From positions 32,121 through 96,120 of the forward strand of contig CAXRIA010000016.1 in the NCBI GenBank assembly GCA_964230805.1: a stretch of 64,000 nucleotides of DNA, in the 5' to 3' direction. The DNA is from Flavicella sp964230805 (GTDB lineage: Bacteria; Bacteroidota; Bacteroidia; Flavobacteriales; Flavobacteriaceae). The notes beneath the pieces are model-generated. The model did no database searches, had not been told where the DNA came from, and saw nothing but the letters and a program-made list of their open reading frames with translations. A program made the position numbers and the translations under genes. Shown here piece by piece: positions 52,263-62,074 of the stretch (positions are counted from its first letter, which is position 1; each line of letters opens with the position of its first letter).

Positions 52263-53963
52263 CTAAACAATCTCTACAATGAGTGTATCGTCTACTTTTG
52301 ACACATTCGCCAAATTATTTTTGGTTAATGTTTTGATGGATTTGTCCCATTTTTTATTACTCAAACCCGCTTTGGATTTGAGCAGTGTGAGTTCCATTTT
52401 TTCTGCTTTTTGAAGAATGGCAAGTATCTCTTTTTCCGCGTCGTTCAATTCAATCACCGGCGCTTTCTTTTCGGGTCTCATTTGTGGAAAAAACAACACT
52501 TCTTGGATAGAGCTATTGTTGGTCATTAACATCACCAATCGATCAATTCCGATTCCGATTCCAGAAGTAGGTGGCATTCCGTATTCCAAAGAGCGAATAA
52601 AATCATGGTCAATAAACATGGCTTCATCATCTCCTTTTTCAGATAATTTCAATTGCTCTTCGAATCGTTCTTTTTGGTCGATAGGGTCGTTCAACTCTGA
52701 ATAAGCATTGGCCAACTCCTTTCCATTAACCATTAATTCAAATCGTTCTGTCAAAGCCTTATCCGTTCTGTGTTCTTTCGTAAGAGGGCTCATTTCTTTG
52801 GGGTAATCGGTAATAAAGGTGGGTTGTACATAGTGGTGCTCACATTTTTCACCAAACAATTCGTCAATTAATTTGCCAACTCCCATGCTATCGTCCACTT
52901 CAATACCAACGTTGCGGCAAACTTCTTTTAATTGATTTTCATCCATGCCCGCAACATCGTACCCGGTGTGTATTTTAATAGCTTCTAGAATCGGAACTCT
53001 AGGGTAAGGTGCTTTGAATTCAATTTTGTTTTCTCCCACAAGAACCTCAGAAGAACCGTTTGAATCGATGGCTACTTTTTCAAGAAGTTGCTCGGTCATC
53101 TCCATCATCCAATGATAATCTTTATAAGCTACATAAAGCTCCATTACGGTGAATTCTGGATTGTGTGTTCTGTCCATTCCCTCATTTCTGAAATCTTTGG
53201 CAAACTCATAAACCGCATCAAAACCGCCAACAATCAATCTTTTAAGATACAATTCATTGGCAATTCGCAAATACAAAGGAATGTCCAATGCATTGTGATG
53301 GGTAATAAAAGGCCTGGCAGACGCTCCTCCTGGAATGGGTTGCAATACAGGCGTCTCTACCTCCAAATAATTTCGTTCGTTAAAAAATTGACGAATGGAA
53401 TTTGTGATTTTGGTCCTTTTAATAAAAGTATCTTTGACAGAGTCATTGACAATTAAATCGACATAGCGCTGTCTGTATCTCAGTTCGGGATCGCTAAAAG
53501 CATCGTGTACTTTTCCTTCAGAATCCGTTTTTACCACAGGTAATGGGCGCAAAGATTTGGTAAGCAATGTCAGTTTTTTTACCAGAATTGATGTTTCTCC
53601 GACTTTGGTTTTAAAAACTTCTCCTTCCACACCAATGATATCTCCAATGTCTAAAAGTTTTTTGTAAACCGTATTGTAAAGTGTTTTGTCTTCTGTTGGA
53701 GCTATTTCATCTCGATTGATGTAGATCTGCATGCGTCCTGAGCTATCTTTTAACTCAGAAAATGAGGCTTTCCCCATCAACCTTCTACTCATCAATCGTC
53801 CTGCGATTACAACGTTTTTGCCTTCAAATTCCTCAAATCGTTCTAGGATATCTTTGACCGTGGCTGTTTTTTTAAATTCTTCAGCAGGGTAAGGGTTGAT
53901 TCCTAATTCACGTAGTTTTTGAAGAGATTCTCTTCGTACAATTTCTTGTTCTGACAATTGCAT
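52263..53963 (-). CDS. lysS: Lysyl-tRNA synthetase (class II)
   Basis: A 566-residue protein from the ATG at 53963 (MQLSEQEIVRRESLQKLREL). The OB-fold anticodon-binding domain lies at about 50-150. The class II core has motif 2 FRNEGMDRTHNPEF and motif 3 GMPPTSGIGIGIDRLVML. After the usual end there is an about 65-residue extension with a winged-helix-like LSNKKWDKSIKTLTKNNLA. It charges tRNA-Lys. The frame opens 13 codons further upstream, crossing the promoter element; this is rejected. Confidence 0.96.
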   Translation of the reverse strand: MQLSEQEIVRRESLQKLRELGINPYPAEEFKKTATVKDILERFEEFEGKNVVIAGRLMSRRLMGKASFSELKDSSGRMQIYINRDEIAPTEDKTLYNTVYKKLLDIGDIIGVEGEVFKTKVGETSILVKKLTLLTKSLRPLPVVKTDSEGKVHDAFSDPELRYRQRYVDLIVNDSVKDTFIKRTKITNSIRQFFNERNYLEVETPVLQPIPGGASARPFITHHNALDIPLYLRIANELYLKRLIVGGFDAVYEFAKDFRNEGMDRTHNPEFTVMELYVAYKDYHWMMEMTEQLLEKVAIDSNGSSEVLVGENKIEFKAPYPRVPILEAIKIHTGYDVAGMDENQLKEVCRNVGIEVDDSMGVGKLIDELFGEKCEHHYVQPTFITDYPKEMSPLTKEHRTDKALTERFELMVNGKELANAYSELNDPIDQKERFEEQLKLSEKGDDEAMFIDHDFIRSLEYGMPPTSGIGIGIDRLVMLMTNNSSIQEVLFFPQMRPEKKAPVIELNDAEKEILAILQKAEKMELTLLKSKAGLSNKKWDKSIKTLTKNNLANVSKVDDTLIVEIV

Positions 53964-53999
53964 GTGATGCTCTATTTTAAAGATGAAATGGTTTGCCGG

Positions 54000-54007
54000 C
54001 AAAGATA
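54000..54007 (-). promoter_or_regulatory. TAnnTTTG element of lysS promoter
   Basis: Plus-strand CAAAGATA reads TATCTTTG on the minus strand, 37 bases before the lysS ATG. Confidence 0.55.
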
Positions 54008-54195
54008 CTTAATGAATGCCATACTTAAAATAAAAAGTGAAATTTTTAAGAGTCTTCAAAAATTCCTGTATATTTGCAAAGTGCATATTATATGTACTAA
54101 TGTGTTGTTTTGACATTTTTCACAAAAGTGTCATGGTTTTTGTTGAAACCAGTGGAAAGCTTCCCTTAACGGGTTGCTTTTTTTTTGCAGTTTTT

Positions 54196-54693
54196 TCAAA
54201 AGAAAGCGTCTTTGTGATGCCACAAATCTTGAATAAAGTACAGCAAAAAAACAAGGCTTGTTACAAATTTGAGTCCTGTTGAAAATAAAAAACCAACGAA
54301 CGATCCAAAAGCTGCCTTGAATGCAATTTTTTTATTTGTTGGATCGTTGATTAATTCTCCTGAAAACGCTCCTATGAGAGGGCCAAAGATTAATCCGAGG
54401 GGGCCAAAAAACAGTCCCACTAGCAACCCGATTGTTGCTCCCCAAATTCCTTTTTTAGAGCCTCCAAACTTTTTGGCGCCCAATACAGGGATTAGATAAT
54501 CGAGTAATGTGATCACGATGGCGATTGCCAAAGTGATCCATAGAAAGTTCCAATTGGTTGGAATGATTTCTGTCAATTGCAATAGTAACAATCCTAGCCA
54601 ACCTGTTGGAGGGCCAGGAAGTATGGGCAAGAAAGCACCTAGTATACCCATAAGAATAAAAAAGAACCCGAAAAGTAAAAGAATGTAATCCAT
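54196..54693 (-). CDS. DUF456 family membrane protein
   Basis: A 165-residue protein. It is very hydrophobic with four to five membrane segments, GAFLPILPGPPTGWLGLLLL near the N-terminus and a glycine-rich GPLGLIFGPLIGAFSGEL segment, typical of DUF456. The function is unknown. It stands alone between lysS (upstream region, 190 bases) and the divergent TonB-like lipoprotein gene. Confidence 0.87.
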   Translation of the reverse strand: MDYILLLFGFFFILMGILGAFLPILPGPPTGWLGLLLLQLTEIIPTNWNFLWITLAIAIVITLLDYLIPVLGAKKFGGSKKGIWGATIGLLVGLFFGPLGLIFGPLIGAFSGELINDPTNKKIAFKAAFGSFVGFLFSTGLKFVTSLVFLLYFIQDLWHHKDAFF

Positions 54694-54820
54694 TTTTTAT
54701 TTGCAATTTACACTATTTAATTTAGTTAGAAATGAACGGAACGAGCGTTTCGTTTTGGGTGCTCTCAATATTTTCTGATTGCGATAAATATTGTATTTTC
54801 ACAGGGAGCAATTTTTTATC

Positions 54821-55300
54821 ATGTCAGTTCGCTTTTTTATACTTTGTAGCCTTTTTTACTTTTGCATTTCTTGTGAATTTGTTTCAAAAAAAAATGCAAT
54901 AAATCGCAGTGCTCAAGTGATAGATACTATGATTGATGTGAAACGTGTTGATGTGTTTCCGTCTTTCAAAACATGCGATACATTGTTGGCTGTTCCTTTA
55001 AAAAACAGCTGCTTTACTAAGGAGCTACACAAACATTTGACCGCATCTTTGTTGCTGCATACTTTTACAGTGTCGCAAAGTATCGATGAGGTGGTGCGTA
55101 TTCAGTTAAAAATTGACAATCAGGGGCGTTGTGAATTGATGCAAATTATTTCCTCTAAAAAAGTGCAAAAAATGCTTCCAGAGCTTGACAATGTGATACG
55201 TGAAAGTGTTGAGCGTTTGCCTACTCTTTTTCCAGCTTTGAAAAGAGGGATTCCAGTGACGAGTATTTACGAGATTCCGATTGTTGTTAAAATTGATTAA
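54821..55300 (+). CDS. TonB-C-like lipoprotein, function unknown
   Basis: A 159-residue protein from the ATG at 54821 (MSVRFFILCSLFYFCISC), where the last Cys fits a lipobox. The C-terminal half, with VRIQLKIDNQGRCELMQI and a final SIYEIPIVVKI strand, resembles the TonB C-terminal fold seen in many Bacteroidota proteins. Whether it couples to a TonB receptor is unknown. It is convergent with obg (23-base gap). Confidence 0.68.
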   Translation: MSVRFFILCSLFYFCISCEFVSKKNAINRSAQVIDTMIDVKRVDVFPSFKTCDTLLAVPLKNSCFTKELHKHLTASLLLHTFTVSQSIDEVVRIQLKIDNQGRCELMQIISSKKVQKMLPELDNVIRESVERLPTLFPALKRGIPVTSIYEIPIVVKID

Positions 55301-55323
55301 TGAGTGGCCGTTTGGGAAATTGC

Positions 55324-56313
55324 TTATTGCAAGCGCTTCCATATTTCATCTTTCAAAGTTGTTAGTCCAATTTGTGCAACAGAGGAAATAAACAAGCTGG
55401 GAATTTCTTTTGGCAAGTCTTTCGCGATCTCTTCTTTGAGTTCCTCGTCCAACATATCACATTTTGAAATAGCCAACAGTCGTTCTTTGTCAAGGAGTTC
55501 CGGATTGTGTTTCTTCAATTCGTTTAGTAGAATATTGTATTCTTCGCGGATATCATCGGAGTCGGCTGGAATTAAAAAAAGGAGTACAGAATTTCTCTCA
55601 ATATGTCTTAAAAAACGATGGCCGAGTCCTTTTCCCTCAGAGGCACCTTCAATAATTCCTGGAATGTCAGCCATGACAAAACTTTGATGATTACGATACG
55701 CTACAATTCCCAAGTTCGGTTTGAGTGTGGTAAAAGCGTAATCTGCAATTTTTGGTTTTGCGGCAGTAATAGAAGCCAATAAGGTAGATTTTCCGGCATT
55801 GGGAAATCCCACTAGTCCAACATCAGCTAGAATTTTTAATTCGATTTGAAACCATCCATCAACACCGTCCATTCCAGGCTGCGCATAGCGAGGTGTTTGA
55901 TTTGTAGCCGATTTAAAATGCCAGTTACCAAGACCACCTTTTCCTCCTTCTACCAAAATGACCTCTTGGTTGTGCTCAGTGATTTCAAAAAGAATCTCTT
56001 GTGTTTCGGCATCCCTCACAATAGTGCCTAAGGGCACGGGAATGTATTGGTCTTCTCCATCTTTTCCAGTGCTTCTGCTTTTACTTCCATGACCACCCGC
56101 TTCCGCTCTTGTGTGTTTTAGGAATCTCAGATGATGTAGCGTCCACATTCCTTTGTCTCCTTTCACAATGACGTGCCCTCCGCGACCACCATCACCACCA
56201 TCAGGTCCTCCTTTGGTAATGAATTTTTCCCGGTGTAAATGGGTGGAACCACCTCCTCCTTTTCCAGAAGAAGCGTAAATTTTTATATAATCTATAAAAT
56301 TTCCTTCAGTCAT
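55324..56313 (-). CDS. obg: GTPase Obg
   Basis: A 329-residue protein. The glycine-rich Obg fold at the N-terminus (GGGGSTHLHREKF, GGPDGGDGGRGGHVIV) is followed by the GTPase domain with G1 GFPNAGKST (about 167-175), G3 DIPGIIEGAS and G4 SKCD. It lacks the optional third C-terminal domain. It is linked to 50S assembly and growth control. It is downstream of adk with a 58-base gap. Confidence 0.97.
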   Translation of the reverse strand: MTEGNFIDYIKIYASSGKGGGGSTHLHREKFITKGGPDGGDGGRGGHVIVKGDKGMWTLHHLRFLKHTRAEAGGHGSKSRSTGKDGEDQYIPVPLGTIVRDAETQEILFEITEHNQEVILVEGGKGGLGNWHFKSATNQTPRYAQPGMDGVDGWFQIELKILADVGLVGFPNAGKSTLLASITAAKPKIADYAFTTLKPNLGIVAYRNHQSFVMADIPGIIEGASEGKGLGHRFLRHIERNSVLLFLIPADSDDIREEYNILLNELKKHNPELLDKERLLAISKCDMLDEELKEEIAKDLPKEIPSLFISSVAQIGLTTLKDEIWKRLQ

Positions 56314-56371
56314 ATTAGCTTCGTTTAACAGGCAATCTTGTGCTAGTGTCTCGAATTTTCTTATCGAAAAA

Positions 56372-56947
56372 CTAGGTCAAGGTATCAATTACATTTGAGA
56401 TAAGTGCGGTAATGTCTGAAATAGAACCGACACCATTGATACCGTAATACTTGTTTTGTTTTTCGTAATATTCTTTGACAATTGCTGTTTTTGTATTGTA
56501 TTCGTTGAATCGATTTCTGATTTTTGCTTCGTCTTGATCATCAGCACGGCCTGAAACTTTGCCTCTTTCCAGCAATCGAGTAACCAAAATATTTTCTTCC
56601 ACTTCTAGGGCAATCATTCCATTGATCGTGGCTCCTTTTTTTGCTAAAAAGGCATCGAGCGCAGCAGCTTGGGATTCTGTTCTCGGAAAACCATCAAAAA
56701 TAAATCCTTTGGCCCTAGGGTTTTTATCGACCTCTGCTTCCAGCATGTCAATGGTTACGGCATCAGGTACCAAGTTCCCGTTGTCGATATACGATTTTGC
56801 AAGCAAACCTAATGCTGTTTCATTTTTCATGTTGAAGCGAAATACATCTCCTGTTGAAATGTGTACCAAATTGTATTTGTCTTTGAGGACGTCTGCTTGG
56901 GTTCCTTTTCCAGCGCCAGGAGGGCCGAATAATACGATATTTTTCAT
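56372..56947 (-). CDS. adk: Adenylate kinase
   Basis: A 191-residue short-form Adk. P-loop GPPGAGKGTQ (about 8-17), STGDVFR (AMP site), FDGFPRTESQA, then a short LID region with GRADD rather than the long zinc-type lid. It interconverts ATP + AMP and 2 ADP in the cytosol. It lies 4 bases after hpt, so hpt-adk-obg is likely one operon. Confidence 0.97.
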   Translation of the reverse strand: MKNIVLFGPPGAGKGTQADVLKDKYNLVHISTGDVFRFNMKNETALGLLAKSYIDNGNLVPDAVTIDMLEAEVDKNPRAKGFIFDGFPRTESQAAALDAFLAKKGATINGMIALEVEENILVTRLLERGKVSGRADDQDEAKIRNRFNEYNTKTAIVKEYYEKQNKYYGINGVGSISDITALISNVIDTLT

Positions 56948-56951
56948 TCTG

Positions 56952-57488
56952 TTAATTTTTTAATTTATAAATATTTGGAAGATTTCTTCCAAGCCCATTG
57001 TAATCCATTCCATACCCAACAATAAATGCGTCGGGAATCGGGAATCCCACACCATCAATGTGCAATTCTTTTTTAAAAACATCGGGTTTAAAAAAAAGAG
57101 TGACCACTTTTGTTTGCTTTATCGGTTCTTTTTTTAGCAAATCAACTAATTTTTGAAGGGTTGCTCCCGTGTCTATAATGTCCTCCAAAATTACGACAGT
57201 TCTTCCTTCTAGATTTTCATTGAGTCCGATTATTTCTTCAACTTTTCCAGATGATTTTGTATTTCGATAGGAGGCGAGTTTGATAAAGCTTACATCACAA
57301 GGTCCATCGTAGGCTCTTATAAAATCGGCAGCGAATACAAACGATCCATTCAAGATTGGTAGAAACAAAGGAGTCTCATTTTGCAAATCCTCTTTTAATT
57401 TTTTGGCCAATAAACGCACAGCATCAGCAATCCTTTCTTTACTGAAGTAAGGAGAAAAATGCTGATCGTGAATTTGAATGTTACTCAT
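56952..57488 (-). CDS. hpt: Hypoxanthine phosphoribosyltransferase
   Basis: A 178-residue protein from the ATG at 57488 (MSNIQIHDQHFSPYFSKERI). The PRPP-binding signature VVILEDIIDTGATLQKL is at about 95-111. It salvages hypoxanthine (and perhaps guanine) to nucleotides. The frame opens eight Lys/Phe-rich codons further upstream inside the secDF terminator area; this is rejected. Confidence 0.93.
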   Translation of the reverse strand: MSNIQIHDQHFSPYFSKERIADAVRLLAKKLKEDLQNETPLFLPILNGSFVFAADFIRAYDGPCDVSFIKLASYRNTKSSGKVEEIIGLNENLEGRTVVILEDIIDTGATLQKLVDLLKKEPIKQTKVVTLFFKPDVFKKELHIDGVGFPIPDAFIVGYGMDYNGLGRNLPNIYKLKN

Positions 57489-57504
57489 TTTTTTCTTTCT
57501 AAAA

Positions 57505-57545
57505 AAGAACACAAAACCGTCCTCAAATTATTTGAGGACGGTTTT
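57505..57545 (-). terminator. Rho-independent terminator of secDF
   Basis: A nearly perfect 15-bp stem: 57513-57527 with 57531-57545 (core CCGTCCTCAAA/TTTGAGGACGG), with a 3-base loop. On the minus strand T-rich sequence follows. Confidence 0.88.
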
Positions 57546-57566
57546 ACGCGTAAATTCATACGTTTT

Positions 57567-60521
57567 TTATTTTTTGTTCTGTTCTGATTTTTCAGAAGTA
57601 TCGAACATGATTGGTGATGCGATGAACAAGGAAGAATAGGTTCCAACGAGTACACCGACAATCAATGCAAACATAAATCCTCTGATGGAATTTCCACCAA
57701 ATGTAAATATAGCGAGCAATACGATTAAGGTTGTCAAGGAGGTATTGATGGTTCTTCCTAGAGTACTACTCAATGCCTTGTTGACTACCTCATTATAAGG
57801 CCATTTTGTATGCAATTTTGCAAATTCACGAATTCTATCAAAGATTACCACCGTATCATTCAAACTGTATCCTACCACCGTTAATATCGCAGCGATGAAT
57901 GACTGTCCAATTTCCATGTCAAAAGGCATGATTTTATAGGTAATGGAGAATATCGATAGTACAATCAATACATCATGAAATACGGCAGCCACAGCACCTA
58001 AACTGTATTGCCATTTTTTAAATCGCAACAGGATGTATAGGAAGACGATGAGTAAGGATCCGAGGATTGCCCATTGAGCAGCCGTTTTAATGTCGTCTGC
58101 AATTGTTGGTTCTACTTTGATAGCACTGAAAACTCCGACTTGTTGACCGTCAAAACCACCGTTGAATTCCTCCAAGGTTGTCCCTTCAGGTAAGAAGGCT
58201 TTCACACCGTTGTACAAAGCCGTTTGAACTTCTTCGTCAATACGCTGTCCTTCTTGGTCAATTTTGTATTTGGTAGTTATCTTTAAACTATTGTTTGATC
58301 CGTAGGTTTTTACTTCCGGAGCGCTGCCAAATACTTCTTTCAAACTATCGGCAATATCCGTAGAACTTACGGGTTGGTCAAAACGTACCTCAAAGGAACG
58401 ACCACCAACAAAATCAACACCGTAATTCAGTCCGTTTGTAAACAAAGAACCCAATCCAATAATGATAATGATAGCAGAAACGCCATACATTGCTTTCCTT
58501 TTCGCTAGGAAGTTGATGTTGATATTCGTGAACCAGTTTTTAGTCAAGCCAGTGTTGAAAGTCAACAATTGTCCTTTTCCAGAGTAGCGATCGATCAAAA
58601 GTCTGGTGATGAAAATTGCCGTGAACAAGGAAGTAGCAATACCAATCATTAGAGTAGAAGCAAATCCCTTTACAGGACCCGTTCCAAAAATGAATAAAAT
58701 CACACCTGTTAATAGCGTGGTGATGTTCGCATCCAAAATGGAAGATAAGGCATTGTTGAAACCATCACTAATTCCTTCTTTCAATGCTTTCCCACGTGCC
58801 AATTCTTCTTTGATTCTTTCGAAAATAAGTACGTTCGCATCCACAGACATACCTATGGTAAGTACAATACCTGCAATTCCAGGCAGGGTCAATACAGCAC
58901 CAAATGCGGATAAGATTCCAAAAATAAAAAGAATATTTACGGCCAAAGCAATGTCAGAAAAAATACCTGCTTTTCCGTAGTAAAAGATCATCCAGATGAG
59001 AACCAAGATCAAAGCGAGAATAAAAGACTCGATTCCACTTTCAATGGCTTCTTGACCTAAAGAGGGACCAACGATTTCAGACTGAATAATATGAGCAGCA
59101 GCTGGCAATTTTCCAGCTTTCAGTACATTTGCCAAATCTTTGGCTTCTACCACTGTAAAATTACCTGAAATAGAGGTGCGTCCTCCAGTAATTGCGGTGT
59201 TGACACTAGGTGCTGTGTACACATAGTCATCCAAAACAACGGCTACAAATTTACCGACATTTTCGGTAGTCATTTTCGCCCAAAGTTTGGTTCCTCTAGA
59301 ATTCATGGTCATGCTAACCTCAGATTTTCCTAATTGATCGAAATCATCTCTGGCGTCAGTAATCACATCTCCTTGTATCGGCGCTTCGTCTTTTCGGTTT
59401 CCTTTGATCGCGTAAAGTTTGATTACTTCATTGACTGCTTTCGCGTCCCATAAGAATTTTACATATTTCAATTCTGCAGGTAAAAGAGCCTTGGCTTCCT
59501 TTGAATTTAGGTATTTGTTGACAGCTGCCGTATCCAATACTTTGCTAAACCCAACGATAGAGCTTGCATCATTTTGGTTTCTTGGCTGGTTGAATTGGAA
59601 TACGTTCAACAAGCTTTGTAGGGTAGTTTTGGGTGTTTGAATAGAATCTTGGACTTCACCTAATAAATCGTCGATATCAGAGGTAGCATCCTCTTTTTCG
59701 GTTTCGTTCTCGGTAATGACTGCTGTTTTTTCAGCCACATTAAAGAGATATTGTCCAACCTCAATGTTGGTAAAAGCTTCCCAAAACTGCAACTCTGCAG
59801 TGGACTGCAATAATTTCTTTACACGTTCAATGTCTTTGGCTCCTGGCAATTCAATTAAAATTCTACCAGAATTTCCAATTCTTTGAATGTTGGGTTGTGT
59901 CACGCCAAATTTATCGATTCTGCTTCTCAAAACCTCAAATGCGGTATTGATCGATCCACTAATTTCGGCACGAATGGCCGTTTTAGTGTCTTCGTCCGAA
60001 GTTTGAAAATTGATTTTTTCTCTTAGTGATTTGTTTCCGAAAATATCAGGTGCATTCAACTTTGTTTTGCCCTCACCGATGGTTTCAAAAGCTCTAAAGA
60101 AAAGCTCCAAATAAGGGTCTGTGCTTGTCTTTTGAGCAGCAGATGCAGCGTTCAAAGCTTCATTGAATACCATGTTTTTTGAGTTGTTGGACAGTCCAAT
60201 TAAAATATCTTTCACGGACACTTGGAGTGTGGCGTTGATTCCTCCTTTCAAATCTAGACCAAGGTTGATTTCTTTGTCTTTGATATCGTTGTAACTAAAG
60301 CTTACTCCAAAATTGTCAAAAACAGGAATATTTGCAACGGAGTCTAAATAGGATCTTTCGAATTTTGCGAGTGCTCTTCCGTCATTTTTTTCTGCACGTG
60401 CGATTGCGTATTCTTTTGCGTCCGTTTCAACGCTACCAGCCAACCAAGTAAAAGAAAGTTGGTACAAACTAACGATCCCGAAGAGTATAGCGAATAGTTT
60501 TATAAGTCCTTTGTTCTGCAT
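57567..60521 (-). CDS. secDF: Fused protein translocase SecDF
   Basis: A 984-residue RND-family protein that joins SecD and SecF in one chain. SecD part: LGLDLKGGINATLQVSV near 90, the P1 domain, and TIGMSVDANVLIFERIKEEL near 575. SecF part: YGVDFVGGRSFEVRFD near 695 and LTVVGYSLNDTVVIFDRIRE near 870. About twelve membrane segments. It uses the proton-motive force to pull exported proteins across the Sec channel. The fusion is usual in Bacteroidota. It has its own promoter element and terminator. Confidence 0.96.
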   Translation of the reverse strand: MQNKGLIKLFAILFGIVSLYQLSFTWLAGSVETDAKEYAIARAEKNDGRALAKFERSYLDSVANIPVFDNFGVSFSYNDIKDKEINLGLDLKGGINATLQVSVKDILIGLSNNSKNMVFNEALNAASAAQKTSTDPYLELFFRAFETIGEGKTKLNAPDIFGNKSLREKINFQTSDEDTKTAIRAEISGSINTAFEVLRSRIDKFGVTQPNIQRIGNSGRILIELPGAKDIERVKKLLQSTAELQFWEAFTNIEVGQYLFNVAEKTAVITENETEKEDATSDIDDLLGEVQDSIQTPKTTLQSLLNVFQFNQPRNQNDASSIVGFSKVLDTAAVNKYLNSKEAKALLPAELKYVKFLWDAKAVNEVIKLYAIKGNRKDEAPIQGDVITDARDDFDQLGKSEVSMTMNSRGTKLWAKMTTENVGKFVAVVLDDYVYTAPSVNTAITGGRTSISGNFTVVEAKDLANVLKAGKLPAAAHIIQSEIVGPSLGQEAIESGIESFILALILVLIWMIFYYGKAGIFSDIALAVNILFIFGILSAFGAVLTLPGIAGIVLTIGMSVDANVLIFERIKEELARGKALKEGISDGFNNALSSILDANITTLLTGVILFIFGTGPVKGFASTLMIGIATSLFTAIFITRLLIDRYSGKGQLLTFNTGLTKNWFTNININFLAKRKAMYGVSAIIIIIGLGSLFTNGLNYGVDFVGGRSFEVRFDQPVSSTDIADSLKEVFGSAPEVKTYGSNNSLKITTKYKIDQEGQRIDEEVQTALYNGVKAFLPEGTTLEEFNGGFDGQQVGVFSAIKVEPTIADDIKTAAQWAILGSLLIVFLYILLRFKKWQYSLGAVAAVFHDVLIVLSIFSITYKIMPFDMEIGQSFIAAILTVVGYSLNDTVVIFDRIREFAKLHTKWPYNEVVNKALSSTLGRTINTSLTTLIVLLAIFTFGGNSIRGFMFALIVGVLVGTYSSLFIASPIMFDTSEKSEQNKK

Positions 60522-60550
60522 TCTATTGTTTCTTAAATTTTATAAACGTG

Positions 60551-60558
60551 CAAATATA
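60551..60558 (-). promoter_or_regulatory. TAnnTTTG element of secDF promoter
   Basis: Minus-strand TATATTTG, 30 bases before the secDF ATG. Confidence 0.52.
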
Positions 60559-60699
60559 GTATTTCAAACAGGAAAAGCCAATTTTTTGAGAGTATATATT
60601 CAAATGCCTGTAGGAGAATGTGTTGCCTTTTTCTTTTGTTTGTTTTTTTACTGGAATATAGTGTTTTTTTTTGTTTTGCGGCAATTGTTTTTTTATACA

Positions 60700-60753
60700 A
60701 AAAAAGCCCTTCAAACAAATGAAATCTATCAGAGATCGCATGGTTTGAAGGGT
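60700..60753 (-). terminator. Rho-independent terminator of mdh
   Basis: CCCTTCAAAC (60707-60716) pairs with GTTTGAAGGG (60743-60752), with a 26-base loop. On the minus strand GC and seven T residues follow. Confidence 0.75.
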
Positions 60754-60778
60754 GTTTTTTAAAAATTCAATCTAGGAA

Positions 60779-61705
60779 CTAGATTTCCAAGAGTCCATTT
60801 GTTTTGTTTACTGCTGCAGCACTATTTTCTAATTTCGTCTGTTCTGCTTCCGACAAGTCAATTTTGACAATTTTTTCAATTCCGTTTTTGCCTAATACTA
60901 CAGGCACACCGATACAGATATCGCTGAGCCCATATTCTCCGTCTAGAAGAGCAGAGCAAGGAAATATTTTTTGGGAATCACAAGCAATTGCCTGTACCAT
61001 AGCAGATACCGCAGCGCCTGGTGCATACCATGCAGATGTGCCAAGCATACCTGTGAGTGTCGCTCCTCCTACCATGGTTGCTTTGGCAACTTCTTCTAGT
61101 TTTTCTTCCGACAAAAATTCGCTAACAGGCACAGAATTACGTGTTGCAATTCTTGTTAATGGAATCATTCCGGTATCGCTATGACCTCCGATTACCATTC
61201 CGTCAACATCAGATGCTGGAGCCCCCAGTGCTTCACTCAATCTGTATTTGAAACGAGCACTGTCTAAGGCACCTCCCATTCCAATGATTCTATTTTTCGG
61301 AAGTCCGGTAGCCTTGTGTGCCAAGTATGTCATAGTATCCATAGGATTACTGACAACAATAATGATCACATTCGGAGAATGCTTGATGATGTTTTCTGAA
61401 ACACTTTTAACAATTCCTGCATTGATGCCAATCAACTCTTCACGCGTCATGCCTGGTTTACGAGGTATTCCACTCGTTATTACTGCTACGTCGCTATTGG
61501 CTGTCTTGCTGTAGTCATTTGTGCTTCCTGTGATTTTCGTGTCAAATCCATTTAAAGAAGCTGTTTGCATAAGGTCCATTGCTTTTCCTTCGGCATAATT
61601 TTCTTTGATATCTACAATTACAACTTCCGCTGCAAAATTTTTAATCGCAATGTACTCAGCACAACTTGCACCCACAGCACCTGCTCCGACAACAGTAACT
61701 TTCAT
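60779..61705 (-). CDS. mdh: Malate dehydrogenase (LDH-like type)
   Basis: A 308-residue protein. NAD-binding VVGAGAVGASCAEYIA (5-20), substrate arginines in PRKPGMTREE (Arg82, Arg88), and the catalytic pair Asp148 and His175 (GGHSDTGMIPL). The Arg/Met-rich loop favours malate over lactate. It interconverts malate and oxaloacetate in the TCA cycle. It is a monocistronic gene with a promoter element at 61742-61749. Confidence 0.95.
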   Translation of the reverse strand: MKVTVVGAGAVGASCAEYIAIKNFAAEVVIVDIKENYAEGKAMDLMQTASLNGFDTKITGSTNDYSKTANSDVAVITSGIPRKPGMTREELIGINAGIVKSVSENIIKHSPNVIIIVVSNPMDTMTYLAHKATGLPKNRIIGMGGALDSARFKYRLSEALGAPASDVDGMVIGGHSDTGMIPLTRIATRNSVPVSEFLSEEKLEEVAKATMVGGATLTGMLGTSAWYAPGAAVSAMVQAIACDSQKIFPCSALLDGEYGLSDICIGVPVVLGKNGIEKIVKIDLSEAEQTKLENSAAAVNKTNGLLEI

Positions 61706-61741
61706 ATTCTATTATTTTATTTGTTTTGAATTATTTTGTGC

Positions 61742-61749
61742 CAAAATTA
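61742..61749 (-). promoter_or_regulatory. TAnnTTTG element of mdh promoter
   Basis: Plus-strand CAAAATTA reads TAATTTTG on the minus strand, 36 bases before the mdh ATG. Confidence 0.52.
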
Positions 61750-62020
61750 CTAATAAATAGGTGAAAAAAAGTCTTTTTTTATATGATATTTCTCATATTA
61801 CTAAAATCTCTTAAACAGTTAAAATCAGGGCACTAAAGCTGAGAATATGAAATTATTAGTTCGTGATTTTTAGCAGTTTCGTAAAACTATTTGTTGCTTT
61901 TCTTTTGAGAGAAACGGACAAGAGAGTTACCTAATTTTAGTAGTCCAGAAACATCGAACCTCTGAACAAAATTTGGGCGCGTGCAAAACAGCAGTAACTT
62001 TATGTTTTTTTTGTTGCAGA
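61750..62020. other. Intergenic region between mdh promoter and gyrB terminator
   Basis: Part of a 369-base gap. It is AT-rich near mdh and more mixed at 61850-62000. I found no open frame, tRNA or clear structured RNA; a small RNA cannot be excluded. Confidence 0.4.
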
Positions 62021-62024
62021 AATT

Positions 62025-62056
62025 AAAAAAGCACACCGAAAAAGGTGTGCTTTTTT
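62025..62056 (-). terminator. Rho-independent terminator of gyrB
   Basis: AAAAAAGCACACC (62025-62037) pairs with GGTGTGCTTTTTT (62044-62056), with a 6-base loop. A T run follows on both strands; for gyrB on the minus strand it lies 19 bases after the stop. Confidence 0.9.
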
Positions 62057-62074
62057 ATCTGCTAAGTATTCGAT

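Noticed and set aside
51822..52301. Long plus-strand open frame of about 159 codons
   Set aside because: It is largely antisense to the AsmA-like gene start and crosses the lysS terminator. Its composition is that of a shadow frame.
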